Notes: generated by a model not told the origin, from the sequence alone. A stretch of 64,000 nt of DNA from Rhabditophanes sp. KR3021 (GCA_963281155.1 CAUJLY010000002.1:5518001-5582000); one strand, 5' to 3'. Positions 37,708 through 48,102 are shown, counted from the first letter of the stretch. Numbers and translations: made by a program.

Positions 37708-38643
37708 TTAAACCAATTCAGATGTTTTCATTCCGATTGCCTTTAATTTTGCTAGTGAGTTTTCATGAGCTTTCTTGTCGTCAATAGTAATTACGGGAGC
37801 TTTAAAGGCTTTGAGGTAATAAATTCTAGCTTCGTCTTTCATGTTTAATTTTGAATAACATTCACCGATATAGTACGTGTTGGTGCTGTAGTTCTTACTG
37901 ATAGCATCAGATTTTTCAAAGTATCTCAAAGCTTCTTCGTAGGTGCTAGATGGCGGTGTAGCGAAAATTGCTGCAGCGAGGTATTTCTGATAAGTTGGCA
38001 TATCCGCAAAGGTAAAGTGCCACACACCAAGAATGTGATAGGTAGTAGCATCGAATGGATTCAATTCTACGGCTCTTTCCAAATGCTCCTTGACTTGATA
38101 GCTCTTCTTGATTCTACTCTTAGTTCCTTCAATTTCTCCGACGTAATCTAGTAAGATTGCCATCCACTTCTCAGCTCCGAAGCACCCAGATACATGTTGA
38201 TTCTCAAGAGCTTTCTTGCAATATCCATGGGCTTCAATAAACAACCTCTTGCGAACTTCGGGGTCTTTAGATTGTTTTCCCATTTCACAAACAACGCGTG
38301 CTAATCTCCACAAAAGTTCAGGTTCGTCACCATTCGCATGCTTGCGTAGAATGGCATAAGCATTGTCAATTAGATAGTTATCATACAAAGCATCGGTTTC
38401 ACGGATGATTAAGGTCAAATTTTTCTGCCCTTTATCATTAGAAGGGAGTGCAGAAAATTTGTTTTCATCTTCTTTAGGAGTAGATGATCCCCAAAATGAT
38501 AATCCAAGCAATGTACCAGTAGCTCCAGTTCCAATTATAACTTTTTTAGTAAGTTGTTTTGCAGAACCACCATTTGCACGACCAGCTCTTAACAGGTTGT
38601 TTCGGGCAAGAGATAGAGTTCTAATAAATTTGAGCGATTGCAT
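37708..38643 (-). CDS. Regulator of microtubule dynamics (RMDN/FAM82)-type TPR protein
   Basis: Single coding exon of 311 aa. The first 30 residues are basic and hydroxylated (MQSLKFIRTLSLARNNLLRA), like a mitochondrial presequence, followed by a small hydrophobic Gly-rich stretch. TPR-like helices fill the rest: ADALYD-type helix, LLWRLARVVCEMGK, KRLFIEAHGYCKKALE, CFGAEKWMAILLDYVGEIEGTK, HLERAVELNPFDATTYHILGVWHF. These segments are characteristic of RMDN1-3 and C. elegans RMD proteins, which bind microtubules or tether organelles. Start chosen four bases after a TTTTTTAG acceptor. AATAAA on the minus strand at 37627-37622. RMDN1 is the best guess because of the presequence. Confidence 0.9.
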   Translation of the reverse strand: MQSLKFIRTLSLARNNLLRAGRANGGSAKQLTKKVIIGTGATGTLLGLSFWGSSTPKEDENKFSALPSNDKGQKNLTLIIRETDALYDNYLIDNAYAILRKHANGDEPELLWRLARVVCEMGKQSKDPEVRKRLFIEAHGYCKKALENQHVSGCFGAEKWMAILLDYVGEIEGTKSRIKKSYQVKEHLERAVELNPFDATTYHILGVWHFTFADMPTYQKYLAAAIFATPPSSTYEEALRYFEKSDAISKNYSTNTYYIGECYSKLNMKDEARIYYLKAFKAPVITIDDKKAHENSLAKLKAIGMKTSELV

Positions 38644-38909
38644 TATCCTAAAAAATAAAAGTAAATATGCGTTAAAAGAAATCAATTAATACTAAACAAC
38701 ACATTTATCTTAGTAACAGATTATCTAAACATCTATAGCATTATTATTTTTTATACAATCTCATACCGAACAACAAAACAGTTGGTAGGGCGCTTATAAG
38801 AACAAATACGAGAAATAAAATTTCCTAAATTATTTATTTTAATTACTAAATAAGTCGAATTAAAAATGGAATAGATACATAAATTATAAAAAAATATCAA
38901 AAGAGTTTT

Positions 38910-40279
38910 TTAGTTGCGTGTTAGGGTTCTTAGGACGTCTGCTGGAATCTGCTTCTCATTCAAGATGATAATTCCATCTTCTTTGTGGCATAAGGAATAT
39001 CGTTTTCCATCTGCAAATTCGCCAATAAATCCACCGAAGTGAATGTAATCTTCGAAAACAAATCCCCTATTTGGATCATAACTCTCACAGGCCTGAATGA
39101 ATATGTTTTTAGGTTTGTCACTTCTTGGAGTAACTTCTGAGTGAGAAGCATTAAATTGAGATTCATTGTTTGATTGAGCAGCATTAAGTGGCGGTTTAGG
39201 GCTTGTTTGGGCACCACTACTGTTTTCATTCTCAACTCCTTGATTAGAATTCGATAAAAGTATGAGAAGATCACCCTGTTGACTGATTTGATTACTAGTT
39301 GCTTCGGCAACAACCGTATTATGATTTTCGGTTTGGTCATCCACTTCCATTGCGGCATTTTCCCACTCCAATGTTGTATTTCCAGACGTTTCCTCGACAT
39401 AAGCATCTTGTTGAATATGATGATACTTACCAATTAAACTGACAGTAACATCTGACGCTCCCAGATCAATTAAATCGAATTGGATTGAACTACTGGATGA
39501 TACATCTAGCCCGTTCGTTTGGTCGTGAGTTAGTACTTCGATTGGCGTGTTTTCATTCTGCACAGGTTCCAATTCCACTATTGTACCAGTTTCTGATATG
39601 CCTTCAATTGGCTCTCCCGTTAACTGTTCTTCATCTTCGAAATGAATACCTTCATCAATAAATTCGTTTGGTGTTCCGAAAGGATTTGTTGTTCGTCTGT
39701 CAAATAGATTTTGATGAGATAAAGGAACATCAGCAACATATTGCAAGTTAATATAATCATAAGAATCATCATCCACATTCATTCCATCGTACATAGAATT
39801 TGTGCCGTTTTCTCCCTCTAAATTAACCAGCAAACCCTGGTTCACATTTTCGTTGTTTCCCACCATTTCTCCACTGCTACTTTCGATGCTTGAGGCATTA
39901 TTGCTTGGTGCATTAAGTTGGCTCCCTCCGTTATACTCTGATTGTGGACAGAAGTATTGCAAGTCTCTCTCCGTGTAGTCTGCATTCGGCACAAACCCAA
40001 TATTAGGGTAATTGTCGAAATAATACCAAAAGATTTCAATCAGATAGCTGTCCTAAAATTAGTATAATTAATTACATTGTTCCGAGTCAATAAACTTACC
40101 AATATCTCAGACTTCTTACGAAGACTGTATGGGAAGTTAGGGTTTCGATATCCAACCAAATACAGAACTTCATTGTTTTCATTAAGACCCATGTCCATTA
40201 TTTTTGTGATGTCATCATCTCTTTCCCCCACAGGAGTAGCTAATGAGGTCGGGCTATAAGTTGCAATATCGCTCATCAT
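38910..40279 (-). CDS. Acidic disordered protein with a chromo-shadow-like N-terminus (440 aa)
   Basis: Exons 40279-40100 and 40052-38910, phase 0 junction, 441 codons. Residues about 22-75 (ITKIMDMGLNENNEVLYLVG... then DSYLIEIFWYYFDNY) follow the order of an HP1 chromo-shadow fold: strand, NG-type turn, hydrophobic strand with LV and an aromatic, and a final helix with an I-x-F-Y pattern. The middle 250 residues are acidic and rich in N, E, S and T. The last 70 (from IFIQACESYDP) look folded, with FGGFIGEFADGKRYSLC. Possible chromatin protein. Fold similarity is by eye and could be wrong; no catalytic motif is seen. Confidence 0.75.
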
Positions 40280-41219
40280 AGATTAATTTAAATTAGAATG
40301 ACACGAATTAATGAGAATAGCTACCGCGCTTAGATACGATTACAACCAAATTGGAATTAAGCTTATTCGAATGTGAATTAAAGTTTTAGAACGAAATTGA
40401 TTTTGTTATCGTCTATTTGTGTATATGCAAAGGTTAATATATTAAATGAATTAATTATCTAACTAGCATAGAAAAATAATCAGATGTAATTGAACTCCTA
40501 ATAAATATTTACTTATTTCAAACTGTATTCCTTTTCGACAAATTTAATTTAGCTAAATAAAGCTTAATTTTGAAATACACCTGTTAATGAGTCAGGAACA
40601 AATGCTTCTAAATGAAGTCCATAATTTAAAACGTTCCATTCCATCTATCGGTATTTAAAAATAATTATTATATTTGGAACTAAATGGAATGCACCATCTG
40701 AACATTTTTACGGATCCACTTCCATTGGTCCAACGGTAGCAAATTTTCGTTTCTATTAAAAGGTATACTTTGCAGTGATATTTATTTCAACATTAAAAGT
40801 ACAGCAATTTCTATGTAATTTCTTCTCTGCCGGATTTTGAAATGCACATTTACGAATACTTCACTATTTCATCACTGTTTGCGTACAAAATATTTTGAAA
40901 TATTCATTTATATATCTTAAAGGGGTGGGATTTGGAAGCATATAAATATTGGTCCGATTTGACCCAATCATTCAGTAACCAATAAACAAAATATTTATCT
41001 ACAATTTATTCAACAACAACAAATTACCAACAACTTATTTACCAACAAGTGATGTTATTCAATTATTTGTGCATTTTTTGTTACTTACACCACATGGTTT
41101 TTAAATCATATGATGCATTTTTATTACCTACCGATGTTTACTCTCTCTCTTTATAAATGACACCAATAATCATTTAACAAAACATTTTGATTCTAGATTT
41201 TCTTTTTACCCGGTTAATC
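40280..41219. other. Divergent intergenic region upstream of the REXO1-like gene
   Basis: Holds the promoter of the plus-strand gene (TATA at 40941, initiator at 40972) and presumably the promoter of the minus-strand gene ending at 40279. CAA-repeat-like sequence occurs at 41028-41055 in the plus-strand 5'UTR. Confidence 0.5.
40941..40977 (+). promoter_or_regulatory. TATA box plus initiator of the REXO1-like gene
   Basis: TATAAATA at 40941-40948 is followed at the canonical distance by TCAGT at 40972-40976; the A at 974 would be +1 with TATA at about -33. The leader to the ATG at 41220 would be 246 nt, or shorter if the acceptor at 41195-41196 is used. Confidence 0.55.
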
Positions 41220-43595
41220 ATGGATTTAACTAACGAACAATTATTCCCTAAAAATGCCACTAGTGACTATTTTAAGGATAGGATTGAAAATTATAACCAA
41301 TATGTTTTGGATTATTACACCATTTATAATTTTACAAGAAAAATGGTGCCTGATCACTTTTTCATTCCTTTTGACACCTTGCACAAATCCGAATTTCCAT
41401 CTTTTACAAGATTGCTGGACTCAAACTCAGAAGTTTACTATTCATACACCGTAAATAATCCAAAAATTAAAAGATACATTAGACCAGTTGCCGCTTTTAC
41501 GGATAATACAACTCCCGTTAGCACTTGTATTAATTGTGGAGAAGATTACACGATTGATGAAGAATTAGACAGTATTGGTGTCAAACAAAGATGTTTCATT
41601 AAGAATGAAATCGGAGAGATTAAAAAACAATATGCCGAGCATCAAACTATTAGTATGACTCATAATTATCGCTACTATTATTCCAAAGCACCGAAATCAG
41701 TCGGATTTGGTAAAAAAGTCGTTGCTATGCATTGCGATTTAGTCTATACAACTGGAGGTTTAGCCGTAGCAACATGTTACCTAGTCGATTACGAGTTCAA
41801 TTTAATTTTAAATGAAACTGCAATAATCGAACCTGGACAAAGAATAGTAAATGATGGTTATCCACTAAATAACTATTTAAAAACGAAGAGAAATGGCATA
41901 AGGAACCAGACGGTTTCTACTATTAGAGATATGATATTTAATTTAATAGACGATGAAACTGTTATTGTCGGATACGATTTGGCACCACAGTTTAGAGCTC
42001 TGCAATTTGTACATCAAAAATTCATAGATTATGCAGTATCGCCTCACTTTGTTCCTCATAAGGTTGCTTTGGGGAAATATTTTAAGCAATTGAGTCAAAA
42101 GCAGGAAGATATTTTTGTGAATAATAAACATATTCCTAAAAAATCTACTGAATTGAAAGCTTCTGCTTACATGGCCTTATTCTGCATTGTTTGTTGGGAT
42201 TGTAAATTTGGCAAGAAAGAAGAAAAGATTGAAGCAGATCAAAATGAAACAAAAAAGGAAGCTAAATTTGAAGTTGTAGAAAAAGAAGATGGCTTGGAAT
42301 TTGATAGAAATTGTTTAATTTACGAGAATTATACTAAACCTGTACCTGCAAATTCAGCACCCAAAAAACAAGTTAAAACAAAAGAAAGAAAAAACGGCAT
42401 TGAAGTAAACTTTACTCTTGTTGAAGATTCTAAGGAAAATACAGCTAAGTTGGAGGAAGACAAAAACTATACGATAGTTTGTGAGAGAAAATTGATTTCT
42501 AAAGCATGCTGGAAAGCTTATGATTTACATGAAGAAGATAAATTTGAAGACATTCCTAAATCAACTCATATTTCCTCCCTTAATCATCTGACAGAGGACG
42601 ACTATTACAAAATATTTAATGCAAATGTTATGAAATCAGTTAATGACAGACGTTCAAATGGATTCCCCATTTTCGGTGATGTTAAGAATCATGGGCGTTT
42701 CGAAATTCTCAATGCCTACAGAAAATGCAAAAGAAGAGACTTCCTTGCATCTAAGCAAAGTGAAGTTAAATGTTCTCGTTGTCAAAAAATGTATGCTCTG
42801 AACAAAAAGTTCAAACCTATTAATTATAATGAAACTTGTCGTCCAAGTGCCATTGAATTCTATGATAATGTTTATCCAGGTCATTACACTACTTTAATGC
42901 CTCATGAAACAATTACCACTTTTGAATCGGTTGGCCCCAAAGGGAAGAATGAGAAAAATCAAGTCTTTGTGGTCAATTCATTTGTGGTTTACACAGACTG
43001 CGGGCCTGAAATAGCTAAAATTTGTGTTTTCAAGTCAAATGGAAGTGAGTTGATGAACAAATTAATTAAACTTGAAAACCATGTCGTTGAATATGACACT
43101 GAGAATACAATGTTAAGTGATGAAATTATGGCAACAGCGACATCTACGCGTGAAGAAGTTCGGGCTAAATTGTTTAGTCTAATGAATAAGTCAACTATCT
43201 TAGTGGGCTATAAACTTGCTCTAACACTTAGGACGTTGCGAGTTGTACATGACAAGGTAATTGAATTGACTATGCTTGGTTCTTACAAAACGTCAAAGAA
43301 TAAGAGAGATGCTCCAAGTCTTTCCTTTTTGATTGATGAGCATTTACCAGTTATGGATGAACCTAAAGATTCTTCGAAATTATTGCTGTGGAAGACACAA
43401 GCGACTCTTAATTTAATTTCTAAGTACGCTTCTACTAAGAGCATTGCTAACAAGAAAAAACTAAATGAGCTTGTTAATGATCCTGAGTATGAAAGAGAAT
43501 TACTTGATGAGGAAAGGATATATTTAACCGCTACGAAAAAAATTAGCAAGCATGTGCGTGGGGATAATTTGAAACATCAAATCCTGCTAGATTGA
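41220..43595 (+). CDS. Tandem double REXO1-like pseudo-exonuclease (791 aa, intronless)
   Basis: Contains two copies of the REXO1/GOR module, each a zinc-knuckle-like CxxC...C segment followed by an RNase-H-fold DEDDh exonuclease domain. Module 1: CINCGEDY...RC at about residues 100-125, then VVAMHCDLVYTTGGLAVATCYLVDYEF, matching the family's ALDCEMVYTTGGLELARV block. Module 2: CSRCQKMY...TC at about 520-545, then VVNSFVVYTDCGPEIAKICVF. Active-site residues are lost: the first D-x-E is H-x-D in module 1 and absent in module 2, and the later GHxLxxDL and HxxxEDA motifs are replaced (GYDLAPQF, GYKLALTL). Catalysis is not expected; RNA or protein binding is possible. A Lys/Glu-rich linker of about 90 residues joins them. 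Start taken as the ATG giving MDLTNEQ, 23 nt after a TTCTAG acceptor. AATAAA at 43624-43629. Confidence 0.85.
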   Translation: MDLTNEQLFPKNATSDYFKDRIENYNQYVLDYYTIYNFTRKMVPDHFFIPFDTLHKSEFPSFTRLLDSNSEVYYSYTVNNPKIKRYIRPVAAFTDNTTPVSTCINCGEDYTIDEELDSIGVKQRCFIKNEIGEIKKQYAEHQTISMTHNYRYYYSKAPKSVGFGKKVVAMHCDLVYTTGGLAVATCYLVDYEFNLILNETAIIEPGQRIVNDGYPLNNYLKTKRNGIRNQTVSTIRDMIFNLIDDETVIVGYDLAPQFRALQFVHQKFIDYAVSPHFVPHKVALGKYFKQLSQKQEDIFVNNKHIPKKSTELKASAYMALFCIVCWDCKFGKKEEKIEADQNETKKEAKFEVVEKEDGLEFDRNCLIYENYTKPVPANSAPKKQVKTKERKNGIEVNFTLVEDSKENTAKLEEDKNYTIVCERKLISKACWKAYDLHEEDKFEDIPKSTHISSLNHLTEDDYYKIFNANVMKSVNDRRSNGFPIFGDVKNHGRFEILNAYRKCKRRDFLASKQSEVKCSRCQKMYALNKKFKPINYNETCRPSAIEFYDNVYPGHYTTLMPHETITTFESVGPKGKNEKNQVFVVNSFVVYTDCGPEIAKICVFKSNGSELMNKLIKLENHVVEYDTENTMLSDEIMATATSTREEVRAKLFSLMNKSTILVGYKLALTLRTLRVVHDKVIELTMLGSYKTSKNKRDAPSLSFLIDEHLPVMDEPKDSSKLLLWKTQATLNLISKYASTKSIANKKKLNELVNDPEYERELLDEERIYLTATKKISKHVRGDNLKHQILLD

Positions 43596-43660
43596 ATAAT
43601 TGCTTATGTATCGTTATTCTCACAATAAACTCCTTTAACAAAAACCGTTTATTACAATAA
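43596..43660. terminator. Convergent polyadenylation region
   Basis: Only 65 bp separate the stop of the plus-strand REXO1-like gene from the stop of minus-strand DHX35. AATAAA for the plus gene is at 43624-43629 and for the minus gene at 43653-43648, so each transcript probably ends inside the other's 3' coding or UTR region. Confidence 0.75.
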
Positions 43661-46257
43661 TTAATTAATATTAGCTTTAGATGATTTGTCATATTCAACA
43701 GACATTTTCTGGCGTTTCCCTAGACCAGCACTTTCTTCTTCGAAAACATCTCCTTCAATCTCTAACAGCCATTCCTTCTCAATTTCACTTACATCTCGAA
43801 CACTACTACCCATTGCAGCTCCAAAGAAAATCCATTTGGGGAATTTGTCTCTATACATAATACTTGAACCTTTCCAAATATCCAGAGACAAATTCTCTTT
43901 TAATGTAACATACTTGCCCGAATGATCATAAAAAGCAACTTGTGAAAAAAATCCTGACAATAAACAACGCAAGATTTTGGATGTTTCTCCGATCATTCCT
44001 TTGCATGAAACCATCTTAATTTGGTAACTTCTCATATATCCAAGTAATTGAGCTCGAATTTTTACAGCTTTTTGCAATGCTTTGTAGTTGAGGTTATTAA
44101 CACTGCAATAATTTTGTGATTGACGACTATCCATAAACCCCGAATATACATTTAACAAAGTTATGTGATCTCCTTCATGGCATGAGAAGGATCTTTTAGA
44201 TAATTCCGCTTTGTGTTTCTTATCTTTTCCTCCATAGAAAACATCTTCGATTTGGAGCATTGCTAAGATGGTGGCAATTTCCTCGCTACATTCAAACTCA
44301 TTTGAAGTTATTAAAATTTTTGCTTGCATTGGAGGCAAAGGAAGTTCGGACATTCTATAGCCGATTGGATTAAGTAACACACCTTCACCATCAATTGCTC
44401 CAAGTGCGTGTAGTAAAGATAATCCAGCAGCAACTGAATCAGCTTTGGGCCTTGAAATATACTTAAATCTAACAATATTTCTGATTCCCAAATTCTTCAG
44501 AATCAAAATCACTGGAGCAAAATCAATTCTTTGAATCTCCGGTCTAGAATCACGAATCGTACATTAAAATAGTATCACACAAACATATCATGTTTTAATT
44601 TTTAAATCATTGTGTTAGCGAAAAACTCTACCAACATTGGTCTAAGGCTTTGTACCTTGAATTTAAATATTAGCTAAAAGCTATTTACGTGTTTTGTGTA
44701 TGCTGTGATCAAATGCACATTTACTAACCCATTCTGGTTATTTTAGAGCTCAATATAGCTTCTTATTAGGTGTTTATTAAATCTAACATGGAAGATAAGA
44801 AGAAGGTAGCGTCTCGCACAAAAAATTATGGGTAGTTATTTTGGGGAATAATTGGTTAATGATGAGAATCAGGCAAAATTAAAAAAAGTAAAAAGTTACA
44901 AAGCAATGCCAAGGAGTCAAAATTATCCTCTGGGTGCAATGCATTCTTTACAAATAATGTTTTAATACCAAATGTATTTAAATATTTTGTTAATAAACTC
45001 TACTTACAGTGAAGCTTTCGGCAACTTATTAAATTGCTCTTTCGTAAATAATCTGAAGCATTTACCTAATGAAATTCTCCCAGATCTGCCTGCCCTTTGT
45101 TGAGCACTTGCCTGACTTTCTGGCAAAGTAACTAGTTGCTCAAGACCACTTTTGGGATTAGTAACTAATCGCGTTTTAACAAATCCACAATCCACCACAA
45201 AATTAACCCCAGGAATAGTTATGGAGGCTTCAGCTATATTAGTCGTAAAGACAACTTTTCGTTTCCCATAAGGCGAGCTTTCAAATACCAACATTTGTTC
45301 CTTAATTGGCATTCCTCCGTACAATCCCAAAATCCAAAGATCTCGAGTCCTGCCTTCGTGCTTAGCTTGATCTGTTAACATTTCTCGAGCTTCATTTACT
45401 TCATCCATTCCTGTTAAAAAGACTAATATGTCCCCATTTCCGTAATTTAAGTGGATATTCATACATGCTTTTACCGAAGCTACAACATAATTCGGAACAG
45501 GATCTTTTGAATAATAAGTTTCAACAGGATAAGTTCTACCTTCTACGGAAAGGATTGTTGCAGTATCTTTTGAAGAGTCACTAGTCTCATTTTCTTCGAA
45601 GAAATCTTTAAATAATTCAGCATCTAAAGTAGCACTTGAAATAACCAATCGGAGATCCTTTCTAATGGACATAACTTTGAACAAAAGACCCAACAAAATA
45701 TCAGTTGAGGAAGTTCTTTCGTGAGCTTCATCAATCATTAATATGGAATATTTGGACAACAAAGGATCCGAATGAAATTCTCTCAATAACAGTCCATCGG
45801 TCATGAATTTAATTCTAGTTTCTTCAGAAGTTTGATTGTCGAACCGAATAGCATAGCCGACTTTTCCTCCGACATTCGTCTCCATTTCTTCGGATATTCT
45901 ATTAGCCAAACTAATAACAGCTACGCGCCTTGGCTGAGTAATTCCTATTAATCTTCCATCATCGCACCATCCGGCTTCATACAAATATTGAGGCAACTGT
46001 GTACTTTTACCACTTCCCGTTTCGCCTACAATGACCAACGTCCGGTACTTCTCTAGACTATATAAAATTTTCAATCGGTACTAGAAAATTAAATTAAATG
46101 CAACAAACAATCAACCTACATTATAAATAGGCAACTTCAGCCTTTGTTTATTAACTGGCAAATAAGAGCTTCCGGTAGGTGCAGAAATAATTACGCTATT
46201 ACTGTCTACTTCACCATAATTTCTATCAATAGAACTAGCTTCAGCAATATAATTCAT
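43661..46257 (-). CDS. DHX35: DEAH-box ATP-dependent RNA helicase DHX35
   Basis: Spliceosome-associated DEAH/RHA helicase. Exons 46257-46120, 46080-45008, 44543-43661, 697 aa against 703 in human. Motifs: I GETGSGKST (65-73), Ia TQPRRVA, II DEAH (163-166), III SAT (VISSATLDAE), IV LVFLTGMDE, V TTNIAEASIT, VI QQRAGRSGR. C-terminal winged-helix, ratchet (HA2) and OB-fold regions are present; exon 3 joins as KASLPEIQRIDFAPVILILK, the usual DHX35 junction sequence. Residues 1-46 form the short N-terminal extension typical of the family (YLPVNKQRLKLPIYNYR). The gene is tail-to-tail with the REXO1-like gene. Its last intron holds a dispersed repeat copy. Confidence 0.96.
44647..44780 (+). repeat. 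Dispersed intronic repeat, copy A
   Basis: In DHX35 intron 45007-44544 and antisense to it. Best match to 6915-7050: CTTTGTACCTTGAATTT, TTAGCTAAAAGCTATTTACGTGT, TGCTGTGATCAAATG, TTTTAG, then AGGTGTTTATTA, which is also in the copy at 8104-8220. Confidence 0.4.
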
Positions 46258-46389
46258 CTTCAAATGATGAGCAAATTAGCGGAAGTGTTTTACATGGAAA
46301 GTTATTGGAAGAACGCACTACACTAACAAAAGCAAATTCAAATTTATTTGGCAAATAATTTAACAATAACACAAGAACATTAAGAGATG

Positions 46390-46776
46390 CTAATAAATAT
46401 TTTTAGCAACATGATACCTGGCATGGCAAGGCTTGTAGCATAAAGCAACATTGCAAGCTCCGCATTGTGAATCGACCAGTTTTGAGATGTTCGATTTAAT
46501 TTTGCAATAAACACATTCTTTGGTTCCTTCCGCCAAGTCGACTGGATAATGGTGGACGATTGGCGTAGTTGTGTCACGAATCGACAAAATTCTAAGTGGT
46601 GGTGGCAAAGGAAGTCCCAACTCTTTGTTCTCTTTCTTGAGAACGGGTCCCTTTTGAAGTAAAAAAGAATACTTTCTCTCTACAATGCCATCACAGTTTT
46701 CTAACTTTCTTTTGAATCGAGACGTTTCTTTACAATTCTTTCCTTCTATATTGACGTCATTTTTGTCTGTTGACAT
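46390..46776 (-). CDS. Small protein with a solitary piggyBac-type cysteine-rich domain (128 aa)
   Basis: Single exon. The first 70 residues are Lys/Glu-rich and unstructured, followed by PIVHHYPVDLAEG, then C-x2-C (ECVYCKI), C-x2-C (QCGACNVALC), C and a final CHARYH. The Hx-P, C2-C2, NVALC and CxxxYH order is that of the C-terminal zinc-finger domain that piggyBac transposases use to bind their inverted repeats. No DDD transposase core is present here or adjacent. It may be a domesticated DNA- or chromatin-binding fragment, or a truncated PGBD gene. An acceptor lies 28 nt upstream of the ATG, so a 5' exon is possible. It ends 133 bp before DHX35 begins, on the same strand. Confidence 0.8.
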   Translation of the reverse strand: MSTDKNDVNIEGKNCKETSRFKRKLENCDGIVERKYSFLLQKGPVLKKENKELGLPLPPPLRILSIRDTTTPIVHHYPVDLAEGTKECVYCKIKSNISKLVDSQCGACNVALCYKPCHARYHVAKNIY

Positions 46777-47223
46777 TCTTAATGTGGCCTGGGGTTGACG
46801 AATTCTAAAAAAAACATAATTATTCCATCAATTAAAAAGCTTTTAGGCTTATTATTACTTGAGAAAGTGTAAATTACATTGCTAAAACAATATTTTGGAA
46901 TGATGAAATGAATTGTGTAAAAGATATCATGCTCCATTTTGCTCGAGCCTGCTGTAAACTTGATTTAACGTACAAATATCGTCGGTTAATTGTTGTTAAC
47001 AATATAAGTTTATAAACTTGTTGTCAAAAAAGATAAGTTCACAACATTTTATTACAAAATTAGTTTAATAAAGAGTTCATTTAATTATTATTAGAAAGGG
47101 ATTCATAGAATTGTTTTTGATTAAAGTGCACAAATTTATCAATCATTTTAAAAACTATAAAAAGGTATTTACAATGTAATTAAATTGTATTACTCATTTT
47201 GCCGAAACTACTTTGGTTTAATT
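46777..47223. other. Intergenic, no gene seen
   Basis: AT-rich spacer between the piggyBac-domain gene and the end of the MARVEL gene. It holds the former's upstream splice acceptor at about 46805. Confidence 0.5.
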
Positions 47224-47811
47224 TCAAACAGTTACCCTTTCAGCTTCTCCTCCTCCCATAGCCTTTTCTCCCCTCTTCCAAGCCAGAAACTTTAGCCAAG
47301 AATCAAGCCCATAAGCAATCATCCCAGCAAAGGCAAAAAACTGAAACCACGTAAATAATTAACTTTGTTATGGCCTCCTAAAACTTGCCGATCCTATCGT
47401 CCATCCTATTGACAGTTTGTATTGAAGAGATGCCAATATCAAGACAGTTCCAGACAAAAAGAAAAACATGGCCCAGGCAAAGCAATATGCCATCTCTGTT
47501 ACCGTAACATTGATGGCAGAAATTTTGTCTACGATGTGGAAGAGATATAAAATTAATAGAAGTGTCGTTAGCATTAGGCCCATCAACGATACGAAGGAAG
47601 CCCATGACGCTCCACTGTAGTAAGCTTGGCCTGTTGAGACACTGATTAGACACATAAAACAAACACAAATTTGGATGCATTTTAGCATGCCAGCGAATGT
47701 TTTTAAATAATCTAAGTCTAGGTAGATTCCACTTAGATCAGGTTCAGTGTAGACGATTCGAGGTTCTTCTTGATAAGTCCGTACATAACTTCTAGTAGTT
47801 TCTTGGTACAT
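47224..47811 (-). CDS. MARVEL-domain four-TM protein, CMTM/singles-bar-like (179 aa)
   Basis: Exons 47811-47389 and 47340-47224. Four membrane segments: [57 protein letters not shown], and in exon 2 FFAFAGMIAYGLDSWLKF. The AYGLDxWxxF ending and short cytoplasmic tails match CMTM proteins and Drosophila singles bar, which act in membrane traffic and myoblast fusion. The cytosolic N-terminus has a Tyr/Arg-rich segment. The two exons only join in frame if the donor is GC (TCG/GCAAGT), giving a GC-AG intron; the nearby GT would shift the frame and lose the fourth TM. Confidence 0.85.
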
Positions 47812-47898
47812 GATGGAAAAATATTAATAAACTGCACCTGGATGAAAATCAACAACAAACGATAAGGCACCGAGTTGTGATCAGGGCTAAGATTACAA

Positions 47899-48039
47899 CT
47901 ATCCACCTCCTCTATTATATTGATATTTTGAGGAGTTGTTGCCAGTGCCCCTCTGCGTAGGAGGTAAAGCGTTAACTTTCATTAAATGCAGGCCAAAACA
48001 CTTTTTACCAATCTTATTAACTTTAATATACACAATGTC
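47899..48039 (-). pseudogene. Possible orphan coding fragment with S1-like sequence
   Basis: About 46 open codons read DIVYIKVNKIGKKCF...LMKVNALPPTQRGTGNN and end at a TAG (47901-47899). The VYIKVNKIGK...LMKV pattern recalls the last strands of an S1 RNA-binding domain such as in ZCCHC17. No upstream exon was found, so it may be a decayed fragment, the end of a gene whose other exons I missed, or chance. Confidence 0.2.
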
Positions 48040-48102
48040 AATGTAATAATATATACAGGAATAAAAATAAAATATAATAATACTATTAAAAGATATTGTT
48101 GA

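Noticed and set aside
38960..39433. 157-codon Met/Lys/Leu-rich minus-strand frame
   Set aside because: An out-of-phase reading of the acidic protein; the other frame has a proper start and a clean intron.
41943..42131. Minus-strand frames inside the REXO1-like gene
   Set aside because: Antisense shadows of a long, family-matching plus-strand frame.
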